Positions 20,556-34,159 are shown, counted from the first letter of the stretch. The stretch: 64,000 bases of DNA from Rhodobacteraceae bacterium IMCC1909 (GCA_030704425.1 JAPDHM010000001.1:992001-1056000), one strand, 5' to 3'. Numbers and translations are program-made. Notes: a model not told the origin generated them from the sequence alone.

Positions 20556-20635
20556 TTTACAGAATTAGTGTTTATGAGTAACATTAAATTAACCAGTTTA
20601 TTTCAGGATGTATTTAGCTGTTATTGGGGATTTTT

Positions 20636-21346
20636 ATGCGAATACTTTTGATTGAAGATGATCCTGCCACGTCGAAAAATATTGAACTCATGCTGGGGCA
20701 TGCGAATTTCAACGTCTACACGACGGATCGAGGGGAAGAGGCATTGATTTGGCCAAACTCTATGATTACGACCTGATTTTGTCGACTTGGTTTTGCCTGA
20801 CATTAATGGGCATGATGTGTTGCGCCAGTTGCGTGTTCCTTGGATTGATACGCCGATTTCGATCCTGTCTGGCGAGATCGACACTTAGAATAAAATGCGC
20901 GGATTTGGCTCTGATGCGGTTGATTATCTGACCAAACCGTTTCACCGGGAGGAATTGATCGCACGGATTCACGCGATCTTTCGCCGCTCGAAAGGGCATT
21001 CGCAATCCATCATCAAGACAGGCGATATAGAGGTGAATTTGGACGGAAAACCGTGGAAGTGCGCGGGAATACTATGCATCTGACCGGTAAGGAATATCAA
21101 ATGCTGGAGCTGTTGAGCCTGCGCAAAGGCACGTCACTTACTAAGGAAATGTTCTTAAACCATCTCTACGGTGGTATGGATGAGCCAGAGCTAAAAATCA
21201 TTGATGTATTCATTTGTAAATTGAGAAAGAAATTAAGTGAAGCCACTGGGCGCGAAGATCACATCGAAACCGTTTGGGCGCGCGGATATGTGTTGCGTGA
21301 CCCAAAGCCTGATGATGCGGCGCAAGATATGGCGATTTCGGCCTAA
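20636..21346 (+). pseudogene. ctrA: ctrA response regulator, broken by three frameshifts and one stop codon
   Basis: CtrA is the cell-cycle response regulator of alphaproteobacteria. Joining the frames gives an almost complete Ctr[21 protein letters not shown], then [69 protein letters not shown] and GYVLRDP. One base is missing near 20745, another near 20781 (just before the phospho-acceptor aspartate) and a third in the A-run near 21050. TAG at 20886-20888 replaces an expected glutamate codon. Each lesion alone would destroy the protein. The C-terminal DNA-binding half is open from about 21053, but a separate start is not evident. Sequencing error is possible but unlikely, because flanking genes are clean. 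Confidence 0.88.
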
Positions 21347-21569
21347 GAGGATCAGGTATGACTTGCCGTGACGGTCAGCATTCTGGGCCTCACGCTTTGG
21401 CAAGCTGACAAATATGGATGGTGTCAGAAACCGTGTGACATTGACGTCGCTTTACGATGTATGAACGCAAATCGTCATTTGGCATGACAGAATCCAGACC
21501 CTGTATAGGTCAAACCCGCAAATAATTCACAGCATAAGGCCTCTGGACGGGATCGGATCCAATCCTTAG

Positions 21570-25804
<4,235 letters not shown>

Positions 25805-25821
25805 ATATTTTGTTCGCAAAT

Positions 25822-25836
25822 GTTCTTTAAAAGTTC
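25822..25836 (+). promoter_or_regulatory. LexA (SOS) box, alphaproteobacterial type
   Basis: GTTC-N7-GTTC, the alphaproteobacterial LexA operator, is present exactly (GTTCTTTAAAAGTTC). A further GTTC lies at 25812-25815. The site is 60 bases upstream of the small membrane protein gene starting at 25896. The match is direct; regulation by LexA is inferred. Confidence 0.7.
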
Positions 25837-25895
25837 TTTACATTGGCGCAATCCTATGAGAACAAAGTAGCAACAACAAAAATTGGGAGCAGAAT

Positions 25896-26039
25896 ATGGA
25901 CAATTTTTTCTCGAACGCCCGTAAATCTAATGCCGGGGAAGCGCGCCGCTTGAAGACAAAAGAGGCGATCAAGGATGCGATTGGTGCGTTCGCAATCATC
26001 GCGATGCTCTACATCGGTCTGTTTATTCCGGGCCTCTAG
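25896..26039 (+). CDS. Small single-pass membrane protein, probable SOS-regulated
   Basis: This 47-aa protein has a charged N-terminal half (MDNFFSNARKSNAGEARRL then KTKEAIKD) and one hydrophobic segment (AIGAFAIIAMLYIGLFI). GGGAG precedes ATG 25896. A perfect alphaproteobacterial LexA box lies upstream. I do not recognise a named family. Caulobacter SidA is a precedent for a tiny SOS-induced inner-membrane protein that inhibits division, but no sequence similarity is claimed. The role is unknown. Confidence 0.72.
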   Translation: MDNFFSNARKSNAGEARRLKTKEAIKDAIGAFAIIAMLYIGLFIPGL

Positions 26040-26090
26040 CCGAGGGCACAGATGTAATGCGTCCCTTGAATAAGGTGGAAGCGTGACGTG

Positions 26091-27122
26091 TTAAAGGCAG
26101 AGGACAGGTTTTTTGTTCTTCTTGTGACGCGCGATCAGCTGCCGCTGCTGGCGGTTTTCGGGGCAAAGCGCGGCCAAGCGGTGCTGGCTTGGTGCGGTCA
26201 TCAGTTCTGGAAATATAGCAAACAGCTCGGCGCGGGCGGCTGAGGAGATGCATTTCAGGGCCTCTGTGCCGGTATGCAGGCTCTCGCAGGGCGCACCATT
26301 GGCAAATATCACCTCATGTTGATCAAATAAGAGGTGAATATATGTCACTTCGGTGCAATCTGTGTCGATATGAATCCCCGACAAATCTATGAGCTTTACC
26401 GCGGCAATCAAGCAGTCCTGGGTTCCAAACATGCGCTGATTGATGGGCGATAACACCAAAACCCGATGTTGGCGGAATAGGCGTAGGGGCTCACGACGCA
26501 GACCCTGGCCAAAAGGCACCGATGGAAATTTCAATAGGTCTAAATCTGTCTTTGGGGAAATAGGGTGCCAGTTTTAAGGATCTTTTCCCAATCTATCGGA
26601 TGGTTTGTGCACCATGGTGCCGGGTGTTGACCAGATCGCCTACATGGAGCGTTTCCACGCGCTTTGCACCGGATGGGGTGTCAATCCAGGTTACCGCACG
26701 AAAACACAGCGTATTTTGCTGCACGATCTGTGCATAGGGCATAGGATCGCCCAGAGAGAAGTTCGAAAGGCTGTAGGTCACCCCATCCGTTAGATCTTGC
26801 GTGAAAAGCAAGTACCCCTCCACTTGAGACGGCGCGATCATGCGCCAAACGAGAAAGCTTGATCCGTCCGAACCCGTGACCGTCCAAGACCCACCTACTC
26901 TTGCGTTGTTATTGTGGATGATGCCCTTTAGCGATTTTAGCAGTTCTAAGCTGGTATCCGTGAGTGTCAGCTCTGCATCATTATCGGTAAACACGAGTGT
27001 TTCGATTTGCCTATTTGCTTTGTCATAGGTGAACGATCCTGTGCTTCCAAAAGTGAATCCACCTCCCCCCTAAAAACATTGGGTGCAGTGCCATCGATCG
27101 CATGCAGAGTATGGTCGGGCAT
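26091..27122 (-). pseudogene. Hint-domain (Hedgehog/intein-type) protein, degraded
   Basis: The original gene began at ATG 27122 (MPDHTLHAIDGTAPNVF) and ended at 26091. An indel near 27070 breaks the N-terminal part. The Hint domain starts with CFRAVTWIDTPSGAKRVETL; there the usual CFxxGT glycine is replaced by valine. A TAG at about 26597 replaces a tryptophan after GAQTIR. An extra T near 26517 shifts the frame before GQGLRREPLRLFRQHRVLVL and the Hint C-terminal part. Hint_2 proteins of this type are common, often in several copies, in Rhodobacteraceae; their function is poorly known. Confidence 0.85.
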
Positions 27123-27198
27123 TGTGACTGCGCTTTATGTAATAAAGATAATTAATCAAAAAATTGATTAAATTTGCAGTCAATGTGTCTTAAAGTGG

Positions 27199-27213
27199 TT
27201 AATTCTGCGTTAA
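27199..27213. promoter_or_regulatory. CtrA-box-like site TTAA-N7-TTAA
   Basis: TTAATTCTGCGTTAA matches the CtrA consensus exactly. It lies 77 bases upstream of the start of the Hint pseudogene. A palindrome, TTAATCAA-N4-TTGATTAA at 27152-27171, lies between the two. Both are seen directly; CtrA binding is inferred, and the local ctrA is itself broken. Confidence 0.5.
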
Positions 27214-27225
27214 CAATATATCGGA

Positions 27226-27678
27226 TTAGGCTGAATTCTGTGCAGCGATGCTGGCGCAAGCCTCGGCTGTGGCGTCGAGCGACAAAAGAATACTCGCGTG
27301 GCGGTTTTTATACTCAGAGGCGGGCGCGAGCACCTCAAAACCGTCAAACGGCGGGCCGGGCGGTGGCCCTCCGCATTTAAGCATCGCAGCCAGCTCATCG
27401 CGCGCGCGGGCCACCTCTTCAGCGGTGCGACCTATGACGTTTTGCGCCGCTACACTTGCCGCCGCTTGGCCAAGGGCGCAGGCTTTCACCTTTTGCGCAA
27501 ATTCAGTAATTTTGCCATTTTGCATAGTGACATCAACCGTCACCTTCGATCCACAAAGCGGCGAGCGTTTCATGGCGCTGGCGTCTGGATTGTCCAGACT
27601 TCCCACATGCGGCATCTGCGCTGCGAGGGCGAGAATGCGTGTGGAATAAAGTTTGATCAACTCAATTTGTTCAGTCAT
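27226..27678 (-). CDS. Iron-sulfur cluster assembly scaffold protein, NifU/SufU-like
   Basis: This small protein resembles the N-terminal domain of NifU/IscU/SufU, which assembles Fe-S clusters. It has 150 aa from ATG 27678; the longer reading to 27780 runs into the hisI promoter region. The ligand cysteines are in MKRSPLCGSKVTVDV (near residue 45), VKACALGQAAAS (near 72) and LKCGGPPP (near 110). The spacing fits the scaffold family. It is divergent from hisI, with 67 bases between starts. Its cellular client is not shown. Confidence 0.85.
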   Translation of the reverse strand: MTEQIELIKLYSTRILALAAQMPHVGSLDNPDASAMKRSPLCGSKVTVDVTMQNGKITEFAQKVKACALGQAAASVAAQNVIGRTAEEVARARDELAAMLKCGGPPPGPPFDGFEVLAPASEYKNRHASILLSLDATAEACASIAAQNSA

Positions 27679-27745
27679 TGTTTGGACATTCCCTGTTGCT
27701 CCCAATAGATAAGCCGCAGAAGTGAAATGCAAGAGGAGGTCTGAC

Positions 27746-28102
27746 ATGTTCGACCCGCAAACGTTAAAATATGATGCCAAGGGACTGTTGCCGGTGATTG
27801 CTCAATGCGCTGAGACGCATGAAGTTTTAATGTTGGCTTGGATGAATGCGGAAGCGGTGGCCGAGACTTTGCGTAGCCGCAGCGTGACCTATTGGTCCCG
27901 GTCACAGCAGAGTTTTTGGGTGAAAGGGGAAACCAGCGGACACCGGCAGACATTGGTCGATCTGCGGTACGATTGCGATGAAGATTGCCTTTTGGCGATC
28001 GTGATGCAGGAAGGGCCGGCCTGCCACACAAATCGCCGCAGCTGCTTTTATACGTCGGTTATCATGGGTGATCCACGTGAGTTAAGTCATCCAATTAAAT
28101 GA
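27746..28102 (+). CDS. hisI: Phosphoribosyl-AMP cyclohydrolase
   Basis: HisI opens the purine ring of phosphoribosyl-AMP in histidine synthesis. It has 118 aa from ATG 27746 with AGGAGG upstream; an in-frame start at 27722 is less likely. LAWMNAEA, SRSQQSFWVKGETSG and DCDEDCLL are the catalytic blocks, and CHTNRRSCFY carries the zinc cysteines. It converges on gluQ. Confidence 0.96.
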   Translation: MFDPQTLKYDAKGLLPVIAQCAETHEVLMLAWMNAEAVAETLRSRSVTYWSRSQQSFWVKGETSGHRQTLVDLRYDCDEDCLLAIVMQEGPACHTNRRSCFYTSVIMGDPRELSHPIK

Positions 28103-28120
28103 AATATATTCAAAATAAGA

Positions 28121-28990
28121 TCATGAATTGGAGCGTGGCGGCAGCCCGACCATCGCGCGGATATCGTCAGGGCTCGCCCCTTCGCTTCGGAATTTTGCAA
28201 TGGCTTTGGCGTCATCTCGCTTAGCGAGGCGCTTACCGTTGGTATCTCGAATGAGGGCGTGGTGATGGTAAATCGGCTTTGCGTAGCCGAGGAGGTGTTG
28301 CAATACGGCATGAATGGGTGTGGCGCTCAGTAGATCTGCGCCCCGCATCACATGGGTGATGTCTTGCGCCGCATCATCCACCACGACAGCAAGATGATAC
28401 GCTGCGGCACCATCACTGCGTGACATTACAACATCTCCAATATTATCAATCAAATGATCTACATTATTAATGTGAACAATTGGTGTTGTGAGATCATTTG
28501 AAAGCTCTTGAAACGCGATCTCAGAGCAGCCCGCGAGCGCAGCCGCCATATCAAGCCGCCGCGCCGGCCCAGCAAGAGGATGACCGGCTACCAGTGGACG
28601 ACAGGTCCCGGGATAGACCAGCCCATCGGGTCCCCAATTGGGCGGAGCACCTTCTTGGGGTGCTGAGGCAGCCTGTGCAATATCGCGGCGACTGCATTTA
28701 CATCCATAGATCAGCCCACGCCTTAAAAGTGCTGTGAGAGCCGCCTCATAGGCCGTGCTGCGTGTGGCTTGGCGCAATACAGGCCCGTCCCAGGTCAGGC
28801 CGAGCCAGGCCAAGTCATCAAAGATCTGCGCCTCCCATTCAGGCCGCGCGCGGCTTTGATCAAGATCTTCAATCCTAAGCAAAAACATGCCGCCCTGGCG
28901 GCGGGCGGAATCATGAGCCGTAATGGCTGAATAGGCATGTCCAAGATGCAGCGGGCCCGTGGGAGAGGGGGCAAAGCGTGTGCGGATCAC
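28121..28990 (-). CDS. gluQ: Glutamyl-Q tRNA(Asp) synthetase
   Basis: GluQ attaches glutamate to queuosine 34 of tRNA-Asp. It is a short glutamyl-tRNA synthetase paralogue without an anticodon-binding domain. The 289-aa protein has RFAPSPTGPLHLGHAYSA at its N-terminus (HIGH-type motif), a zinc-site fragment YGCKCSRRDI near residue 97 and a KMSKS equivalent in GKRLAKRDD near 255. It overlaps the upstream methyltransferase by four bases. Confidence 0.94.
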   Translation of the reverse strand: MIRTRFAPSPTGPLHLGHAYSAITAHDSARRQGGMFLLRIEDLDQSRARPEWEAQIFDDLAWLGLTWDGPVLRQATRSTAYEAALTALLRRGLIYGCKCSRRDIAQAASAPQEGAPPNWGPDGLVYPGTCRPLVAGHPLAGPARRLDMAAALAGCSEIAFQELSNDLTTPIVHINNVDHLIDNIGDVVMSRSDGAAAYHLAVVVDDAAQDITHVMRGADLLSATPIHAVLQHLLGYAKPIYHHHALIRDTNGKRLAKRDDAKAIAKFRSEGASPDDIRAMVGLPPRSNS

Positions 28991-29610
28991 AGGCGCCTCA
29001 AGATAAGAACATCCGATCCCATTGGGGGCTCTCGCAGGTGCAAGCCATTTTCTCGAAACATCAGCTCTGCGCGACCTTGGTTAATCTCAGTCGTCAAAAC
29101 AGCATCATAGCTGCCATGGGCGACAGTGGGGTCATTAAAGGACAGGCCGATGACCCCTCCGGGCGTTAGGTGATCAATGATCAGGCTCAAAGTTTCGGGT
29201 GGCGCGGCGCCGAGGGAAACAACGCCCGCAGCGATGATCACCGAATATTGCCCTTCCGTCACACCGGTGATCTCACCAGGGTGCCCTTGCCAAAGGTTGG
29301 TGTAGAGAGCTCGCGCCCTGGCTTTTTCCAGCATGGGCTCTGAGATGTCCAATCCATCAATATTTGTAAATCCGGCATTTTGCAGCGCGAGGCCAGACAG
29401 ACCGGTGCCGCAGCCGAAATCCAAAATACGGTTATTCAGCTGCACATAGGGTTTTAAAGCCGCGGCAATGCGGCGCGGGGTGTCATAGCCGGCTTCGGCC
29501 AAATCCTCATCATAATGAGAGGCCCAATCGGCATAGATTTCCAAAGTTTCTTCTACCGGGCGTGGCACCCAGAGAGGAAATTTAGTGGGTAAATTACGAT
29601 CCTGCGTCAT
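28987..29610 (-). CDS. Class I SAM-dependent methyltransferase
   Basis: This 207-aa protein carries a methyltransferase fold with the SAM-binding motif RILDFGCGTGLSGLAL near residue 60, and IDGLDISEPMLEKAR as the acidic motif II. The N-terminal block WASHYDEDLAEAGYDTP is typical of WBSCR27-like methyltransferases. The substrate is not determined. It is coupled to gluQ by ATGA overlap. Confidence 0.85.
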   Translation of the reverse strand: MTQDRNLPTKFPLWVPRPVEETLEIYADWASHYDEDLAEAGYDTPRRIAAALKPYVQLNNRILDFGCGTGLSGLALQNAGFTNIDGLDISEPMLEKARARALYTNLWQGHPGEITGVTEGQYSVIIAAGVVSLGAAPPETLSLIIDHLTPGGVIGLSFNDPTVAHGSYDAVLTTEINQGRAELMFRENGLHLREPPMGSDVLILRRL

Positions 29611-29648
29611 GGCAATAGCCTAGAGTTTGGTGCTGTTTTGGCAAGAGA

Positions 29649-30986
29649 TTATCGCGCCAGCCAGGCTGAAAACGTCTCTTTGGCACGGTCCGTATAGGCT
29701 TTGTAGCGCTCCTTGCGCCGCTTGCGTCCGCCCTTTACCGTATCAATTGGTGGAAAAAGCCCGAAGTTTACATTCATCGGTTGGAAGGTCTTAGCCACAG
29801 CGCCGCCCGTGATGTGGGTGATCAATGCGCCACAACCGGTATCGGGTCCCGGCGGCGGCAGAGTGCGACCTGAGAGTTCCGCGGCCGCCATACGGCCCGC
29901 TACCATGCCCATGGCCGCGCTTTCGACATAGCCCTCAACGCCCGTGATTTGCCCAGCAAAACGGATATTGGGTTTGCTTTTCAGCTGCATTTGCGGCGTG
30001 AGCAGGGTGGGGGAGTTGATGAAGGAATTGCGGTGAATTCCGCCCAATCTTGCAAATTCCGCCTCTTCCAGGCCTGGGACCATACGCAACACGCGGGTTT
30101 GCGCGCCATATTTCATCTTGGTTTGAAACCCGACAATATTAAACAGCGTGCCCAAAGCGTTGTCCCTGCGCAGTTGCACCACCGCGTAGGGCTTATTCTC
30201 TGGATCATGGGCGTTACACAGCCCAACCGGCTTCATCGGGCCAAAGCGTAGGGTTTCGCGGCCACGTTCGGCCATGACCTCAATCGGAAGGCACCCGTCA
30301 AAATACCCTGCTGTTTCACCTGGTTTGAACTCGGTTTTCTCGGCCTCGAGCAGCGCATCGATGAAGGCCTCATATTGCTCTTTGCTCATCGGGCAGTTGA
30401 GATAGGCTGTACGCTCTTCTTCGGTTTCGCCCTTGTCATAGCGCGACTGCATCCAAGCGCGGCTCATGTCGATGCTGTCGGCATAGATGATCGGTGCAAT
30501 TGCATCGAAAAAGGCCAGGGCCTCTGCACCGGTCTCCGCCTGTATCGCCTCGGCCAATGCGCCAGAGGTCAACGGTCCTGTGGCAACAATCCACTGCCCC
30601 TCATCGGGCAGATGGGTGATTTCGTCATAAGTGACGTCAATTAAGGGATGCGCATGGATCGCCGCCGTGATGCTTTTGGCATAGGGTTCGCGATCCACCG
30701 CCAAAGCACCGCCTGCGGGTACGCGATGCTTATCAGCCGTGGCCATAATGAGGCTAAAGGCCGCGCGCATCTCCCAATGCACCAAACCCACGGCGTTTTG
30801 CTCGTCATCATCCGAACGAAAGGAATTGGAGCACACCATCTCACCCAAATCACCGGTTTGATGGGCAAAGGTCTCCACCTTTGGGCGCATTTCATAAATC
30901 GTCACCGGCACGCCAAGCTGTGCTGCTTGCCATGCCGCTTCGCAACCGGCCATGCCGCCGCCGATGATGTTTAATCTTTGTGTCAT
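29649..30986 (-). CDS. trmFO: Folate-dependent tRNA (uracil-54) methyltransferase TrmFO
   Basis: TrmFO methylates U54 in the tRNA T-loop with methylenetetrahydrofolate and FAD. I use ATG 30986 ([11 protein letters not shown]); the longer reading to 31073 adds a non-conserved leader. The 445-aa chain has the FAD site [16 protein letters not shown] at residues 6-21, VCSNSFRSD near 54 with the conserved cysteine, [19 protein letters not shown] near 248, and [17 protein letters not shown] near 345. Confidence 0.95.
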   Translation of the reverse strand: MTQRLNIIGGGMAGCEAAWQAAQLGVPVTIYEMRPKVETFAHQTGDLGEMVCSNSFRSDDDEQNAVGLVHWEMRAAFSLIMATADKHRVPAGGALAVDREPYAKSITAAIHAHPLIDVTYDEITHLPDEGQWIVATGPLTSGALAEAIQAETGAEALAFFDAIAPIIYADSIDMSRAWMQSRYDKGETEEERTAYLNCPMSKEQYEAFIDALLEAEKTEFKPGETAGYFDGCLPIEVMAERGRETLRFGPMKPVGLCNAHDPENKPYAVVQLRRDNALGTLFNIVGFQTKMKYGAQTRVLRMVPGLEEAEFARLGGIHRNSFINSPTLLTPQMQLKSKPNIRFAGQITGVEGYVESAAMGMVAGRMAAAELSGRTLPPPGPDTGCGALITHITGGAVAKTFQPMNVNFGLFPPIDTVKGGRKRRKERYKAYTDRAKETFSAWLAR

Positions 30987-31026
30987 GGCAGGCGATGTAA
31001 TGGCATGCGCGGCAAAAGGGAAGGAC

Positions 31027-31815
31027 TCACTCTTGCGACCAATTGGGATCGCGTTTCTCAATAAAGGCGGCAATCCCTTCCTCAGTGTCCCGGTTCAGCA
31101 TATTATCAACCATGACGTTGCCGGTGTAGGCATAGGCTTGATCTAGTGGCATCTGAATTTGCTGGTAGAAGGCTGTTTTGCCGGTCTTGACCGCAGAGCC
31201 GAGTTTGGATGCGATGAGCTCTGCTAAGGCGCGGGCGCTGGGGGCAAGCTCAATTTCTGGCACCACGCGATTGATCAGGCCGGCGTGTTTGGCCTCATCG
31301 GCCGTCATAAATTCGCCAGTGACCAATATTTCGAATGCGCGTTTGCGGGGAATGTTGCGCGAGAGCGCCACCATGGGCGTTGAGCAAAATAGGCCAATGT
31401 TGACGCCATTCACTCCGAACCTCGTACCCTCCGCTGCAACGGCCAGATCACAACTGGCCACCAACTGACAGCCTGCGGCGGTTGCGATCCCATGAACCTG
31501 GGCAATCACAGGCTGGGGGATTTCTTGCACAGTTTGCATGAAGGTTGCACAGCGATCAAAGAGATCCTTAAAGGCCGTAGCGCCGCCATCGGCATTTTGC
31601 CGTGCCGCAGTCATTTGCTTGAGATCATGGCCCGCGCAGAAGGCTTTCCCAGTTCCAGCCAGCACAACCGCCCGGATCGTTTTATCTGATTTCAATGCGT
31701 TCAATGTGTCTTGAAGCGCGGCAAGCATCTCGTCTGAGAGCGCATTGAGCCGCTCAGGTGCATTCATTGTAAGGTAGGCGACGGCGTTTTCGTCGCGGCG
31801 TGTCAAAATTGCCAT
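31027..31815 (-). CDS. Enoyl-CoA hydratase/isomerase family protein
   Basis: This 262-aa crotonase-fold protein probably hydrates or isomerises an acyl-CoA. GGAG lies seven bases before ATG 31815, so longer in-frame starts are less likely. The oxyanion-hole segment [10 protein letters not shown] is near residue 63, and the second block [16 protein letters not shown] is near 110. Glutamates typical of hydratases are not clearly placed, so the exact reaction stays open. It is divergent from the thioesterase gene, with 54 bases between. Confidence 0.88.
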   Translation of the reverse strand: MAILTRRDENAVAYLTMNAPERLNALSDEMLAALQDTLNALKSDKTIRAVVLAGTGKAFCAGHDLKQMTAARQNADGGATAFKDLFDRCATFMQTVQEIPQPVIAQVHGIATAAGCQLVASCDLAVAAEGTRFGVNGVNIGLFCSTPMVALSRNIPRKRAFEILVTGEFMTADEAKHAGLINRVVPEIELAPSARALAELIASKLGSAVKTGKTAFYQQIQMPLDQAYAYTGNVMVDNMLNRDTEEGIAAFIEKRDPNWSQE

Positions 31816-31869
31816 CTTGCTCTCCATTAACTTCCTCGTCACCATAACCAAAAGCTAAGGAGCGCGACA

Positions 31870-32292
31870 ATGGCACTTAAAATGAACGCTGCGGAACTGA
31901 AGGCTTTTTTGCTGCTCGAATTTCCGCAAGTGGCGGATGAATTCGAAATTACAGACCTCAGCACGGAGCGGCTAGAAGTGGCACTTCGTGTGCAGGACAA
32001 GCATCTGCGTCCGGGTGGCACGGTCTCGGGTCCGTCAATGTTCGCTTTGGCTGATGTAGCGGCCTATTTGCATGTTCTTGCGCTGATAGGCCCAAAAGCC
32101 TTAGCGGTGACTACAAATTGCGGGATTGATTTTATGCGCAAACCCAGCGCGGGCGCGGATTTACTGTGCAAAAATGAGGTGGTCAAACTTGGCCGATCAC
32201 TGGCTGTGTGTCAGAGCATGATCTATTCAGCGGACCAAACCCAGCCGGTGGCCCGCGCCAATCTGACCTATGCCATTCCGCGTGATGGGTGA
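31870..32292 (+). CDS. PaaI-type hot-dog thioesterase
   Basis: This is a 140-aa hot-dog-fold protein of the PaaI/acyl-CoA thioesterase group. GGTVSGPSMFALADVAAYLHV contains the central helix and the aspartate, and TTNCGIDFMRKPSAGADLLC is the following strand pair. Divergence from an enoyl-CoA hydratase suggests a shared role in acyl-CoA metabolism, but the substrate is unknown. Confidence 0.82.
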   Translation: MALKMNAAELKAFLLLEFPQVADEFEITDLSTERLEVALRVQDKHLRPGGTVSGPSMFALADVAAYLHVLALIGPKALAVTTNCGIDFMRKPSAGADLLCKNEVVKLGRSLAVCQSMIYSADQTQPVARANLTYAIPRDG

Positions 32293-32437
32293 GGGGGGTG
32301 GCAGGCTGGACGTTGGGGTAAAATAATACCTTATTTTTAGAAAGATGATTTTAAACAGTTTTTTATGGTATTTCTGTGTTGACTGCATCTCGGCAATCTC
32401 TATAACCCGCTCATCACCAACCTCGATGGGTATAAAA

Positions 32438-32896
32438 ATGAAAACCTTCTCTGCAACACCGGCAGATATCGACAAAAAATGGATTCTAATCGACGCCGAA
32501 GGCGTTGTTTTGGGCCGTTTGGCTTCGATTATCGCAATGCGCCTGCGTGGCAAACACAAAGCCTCCTTCACACCGCACATGGACATGGGCGACAATGTGA
32601 TTGTGATCAATGCTGAAAAAGTTCAGCTAACTGGTAACAAGCGCAACAAAGAAAACTACTGGCACACCGGGTACCCAGGTGGGATCAAATCCCGCACCAC
32701 GGGCACGATCCTGGAGGGCAAGTATCCTGAGCGCGTTTTGACACAAGCTGTGAAGCGCATGTTGCCAGGTAACCGTCTGTCGCGTCAGATTATGACCAAT
32801 CTGCGTGTCTATGCAGGCGCCGAGCATCCACATGAGGCGCAAGCCCCAGACATATTGGATGTAAAAGTCATGAACAAGAAAAACACACGGGTATAA
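32438..32896 (+). CDS. rplM: 50S ribosomal protein L13
   Basis: This 152-aa protein of the large ribosomal subunit starts at ATG 32438 ([15 protein letters not shown]). Conserved segments are [16 protein letters not shown] near residue 24, [18 protein letters not shown], and [15 protein letters not shown] near 108. It is followed by rpsI after three bases, the usual pair. Confidence 0.97.
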   Translation: MKTFSATPADIDKKWILIDAEGVVLGRLASIIAMRLRGKHKASFTPHMDMGDNVIVINAEKVQLTGNKRNKENYWHTGYPGGIKSRTTGTILEGKYPERVLTQAVKRMLPGNRLSRQIMTNLRVYAGAEHPHEAQAPDILDVKVMNKKNTRV

Positions 32897-32899
32897 GCG

Positions 32900-33388
32900 A
32901 TGTCAGATCAAATTACATCTCTCGAAGACCTGGCAGCGGTCGCCGAAGGCACCTCTGCTGTGGTTGAAATCGCAGTGCCTCGGGAACCTGTTCGCGATGA
33001 CTTGGGCCGCAGCTACGCCACTGGCAAACGTAAAGACGCGGTTGCCCGTGTCTGGATCAAACCAGGTTCCGGCAAAGTGACTGTGAACGGCAAAGATCAA
33101 GACGCTTACTTTGCGCGCCCTGTTCTGCAGCTGATATTGCGTCAACCGATGCAGGTGGCCGGTGTTGAAGGCGAATTTGACGTGGTTGCCACAGTCAAAG
33201 GCGGCGGTTTGACAGGCCAAGCGGGCGCTGTGAAACACGGAATCTCGAAAGCCTTGCAACTCTATGAGCCCAGCCTGCGCGGCGCCCTGAAAGCCGCCGG
33301 CTTCCTGACGCGCGACAGCCGGGTCGTGGAACGCAAAAAATTCGGTAAGCGCAAAGCCCGTCGGAGCTTTCAGTTCTCGAAACGTTAA
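32900..33388 (+). CDS. rpsI: 30S ribosomal protein S9
   Basis: This small-subunit protein has 162 aa. The N-terminal extension of about 35 residues is common in Rhodobacteraceae. The core begins at [18 protein letters not shown] and the C-terminus is the conserved basic tail ending SKR, which reaches the P site. A strong terminator follows. Confidence 0.97.
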   Translation: MSDQITSLEDLAAVAEGTSAVVEIAVPREPVRDDLGRSYATGKRKDAVARVWIKPGSGKVTVNGKDQDAYFARPVLQLILRQPMQVAGVEGEFDVVATVKGGGLTGQAGAVKHGISKALQLYEPSLRGALKAAGFLTRDSRVVERKKFGKRKARRSFQFSKR

Positions 33389-33418
33389 GCTCGAACGACA
33401 TATATTAATATATAAAAT

Positions 33419-33448
33419 AAAGGGTTGCGTATTTCGCAGCCCTTTTTT
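33419..33448 (+). terminator. Rho-independent terminator of rplM-rpsI
   Basis: GGGTTGCG pairs with CGCAGCCC (one G-T pair) across a five-base loop and is followed by six T. It ends the ribosomal protein operon and marks the left limit of the AT-rich accessory region. Confidence 0.85.
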
Positions 33449-33592
33449 AATGCGTAGCAGAATTGTAGCAGAGGCAGTATGTGTTGACGTTATGGTTGAG
33501 CGATTTTAGCATAATGATAGCGTTTTAGGCTACTATTGGAGTGCGCTGTTGGCGTTTTTTGAAGACAAAAGGGAGCGGGACAAGGCGATGTC

Positions 33593-33772
33593 GTGACCAC
33601 TAGGGATGAGGCTTGGATATATGTCCAGAGAGTGATCGGAGAGGTAATAGCTCTACTAAACGACTTTGGTACGCCGCCATTTGTTTTTGAGCGGATTTTT
33701 AGCAGTCCGTACGATTATCAATTTACAGAGGCTGAGGTGGTCGAACTGGCTACACTTACTAGTTTAGATTAG
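33593..33772 (+). CDS. Small hypothetical protein
   Basis: An open frame from GTG 33593 to TAG 33770-33772 encodes 59 aa (MTTRDEAWIYVQRVIGEV and onward), acidic and soluble-looking, with LLNDFGTPPFVFERIF in the middle. AAGG lies nine bases upstream. I recognise no family. It is the first possible gene of the accessory region; codon use cannot prove it. Confidence 0.4.
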   Translation: MTTRDEAWIYVQRVIGEVIALLNDFGTPPFVFERIFSSPYDYQFTEAEVVELATLTSLD

Positions 33773-34012
33773 ATTTGAGTTGGCAGGCGATTAGAAGGCT
33801 TCAGAGTTGTATTGATCTAGCACAAAACACTCAAGTCGCAAATATAGCGGCGTCCCAAGCAGACGCATGCATTTCAAGTTTTCAGTAAATACTTTTAGCT
33901 AGCAATAGCTGAATTCCAAAGAGTTCCGACTTTTAGTGGGAGGCAAATAGGGGGGCATTAAATTAAATGATATAGATTTATATAATTAATTTAGAGATTC
34001 ATATAAATTATT

Positions 34013-34032
34013 TGGCCGAGAGACAGGGACTC
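34013..34032 (-). repeat. Partial att-like copy of the tRNA-Ser 3' end
   Basis: Eighteen of 20 bases match the 3' end of tRNA-Ser at 41452-41471, including the complement of CCA, in the same orientation. A copy of the tRNA 3' end at the far end of a block lying on the tRNA's 3' side is the normal trace of integration by a tyrosine recombinase. The integrase itself is not present in this block. Confidence 0.5.
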
Positions 34033-34093
34033 TTGTATAATTTTATTAAATAATTGGTATTAAAAAGATATCTTTTGTCTCTCTCTGAATTTT

Positions 34094-34129
34094 AGGGTCC
34101 ATTATAGGGTCCAGTGTAGGGTCTATTAT
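34094..34129 (+). repeat. Three 12-base tandem repeats
   Basis: The units agggtccattat, agggtccagtgt and agggtctattat follow one another directly. They lie 60 bases from the att-like fragment. They could be integrase or excisionase arm sites; this is inference. Confidence 0.55.
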
Positions 34130-34159
34130 GTGTTCTCTAAGGTCAACTCCAGCAACGAA

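Noticed and set aside
21053-21346. Separate functional gene for the CtrA DNA-binding domain
   Set aside because: The frame is open but begins only by chance after the third frameshift, without a ribosome binding site; better explained as the end of the pseudogene.
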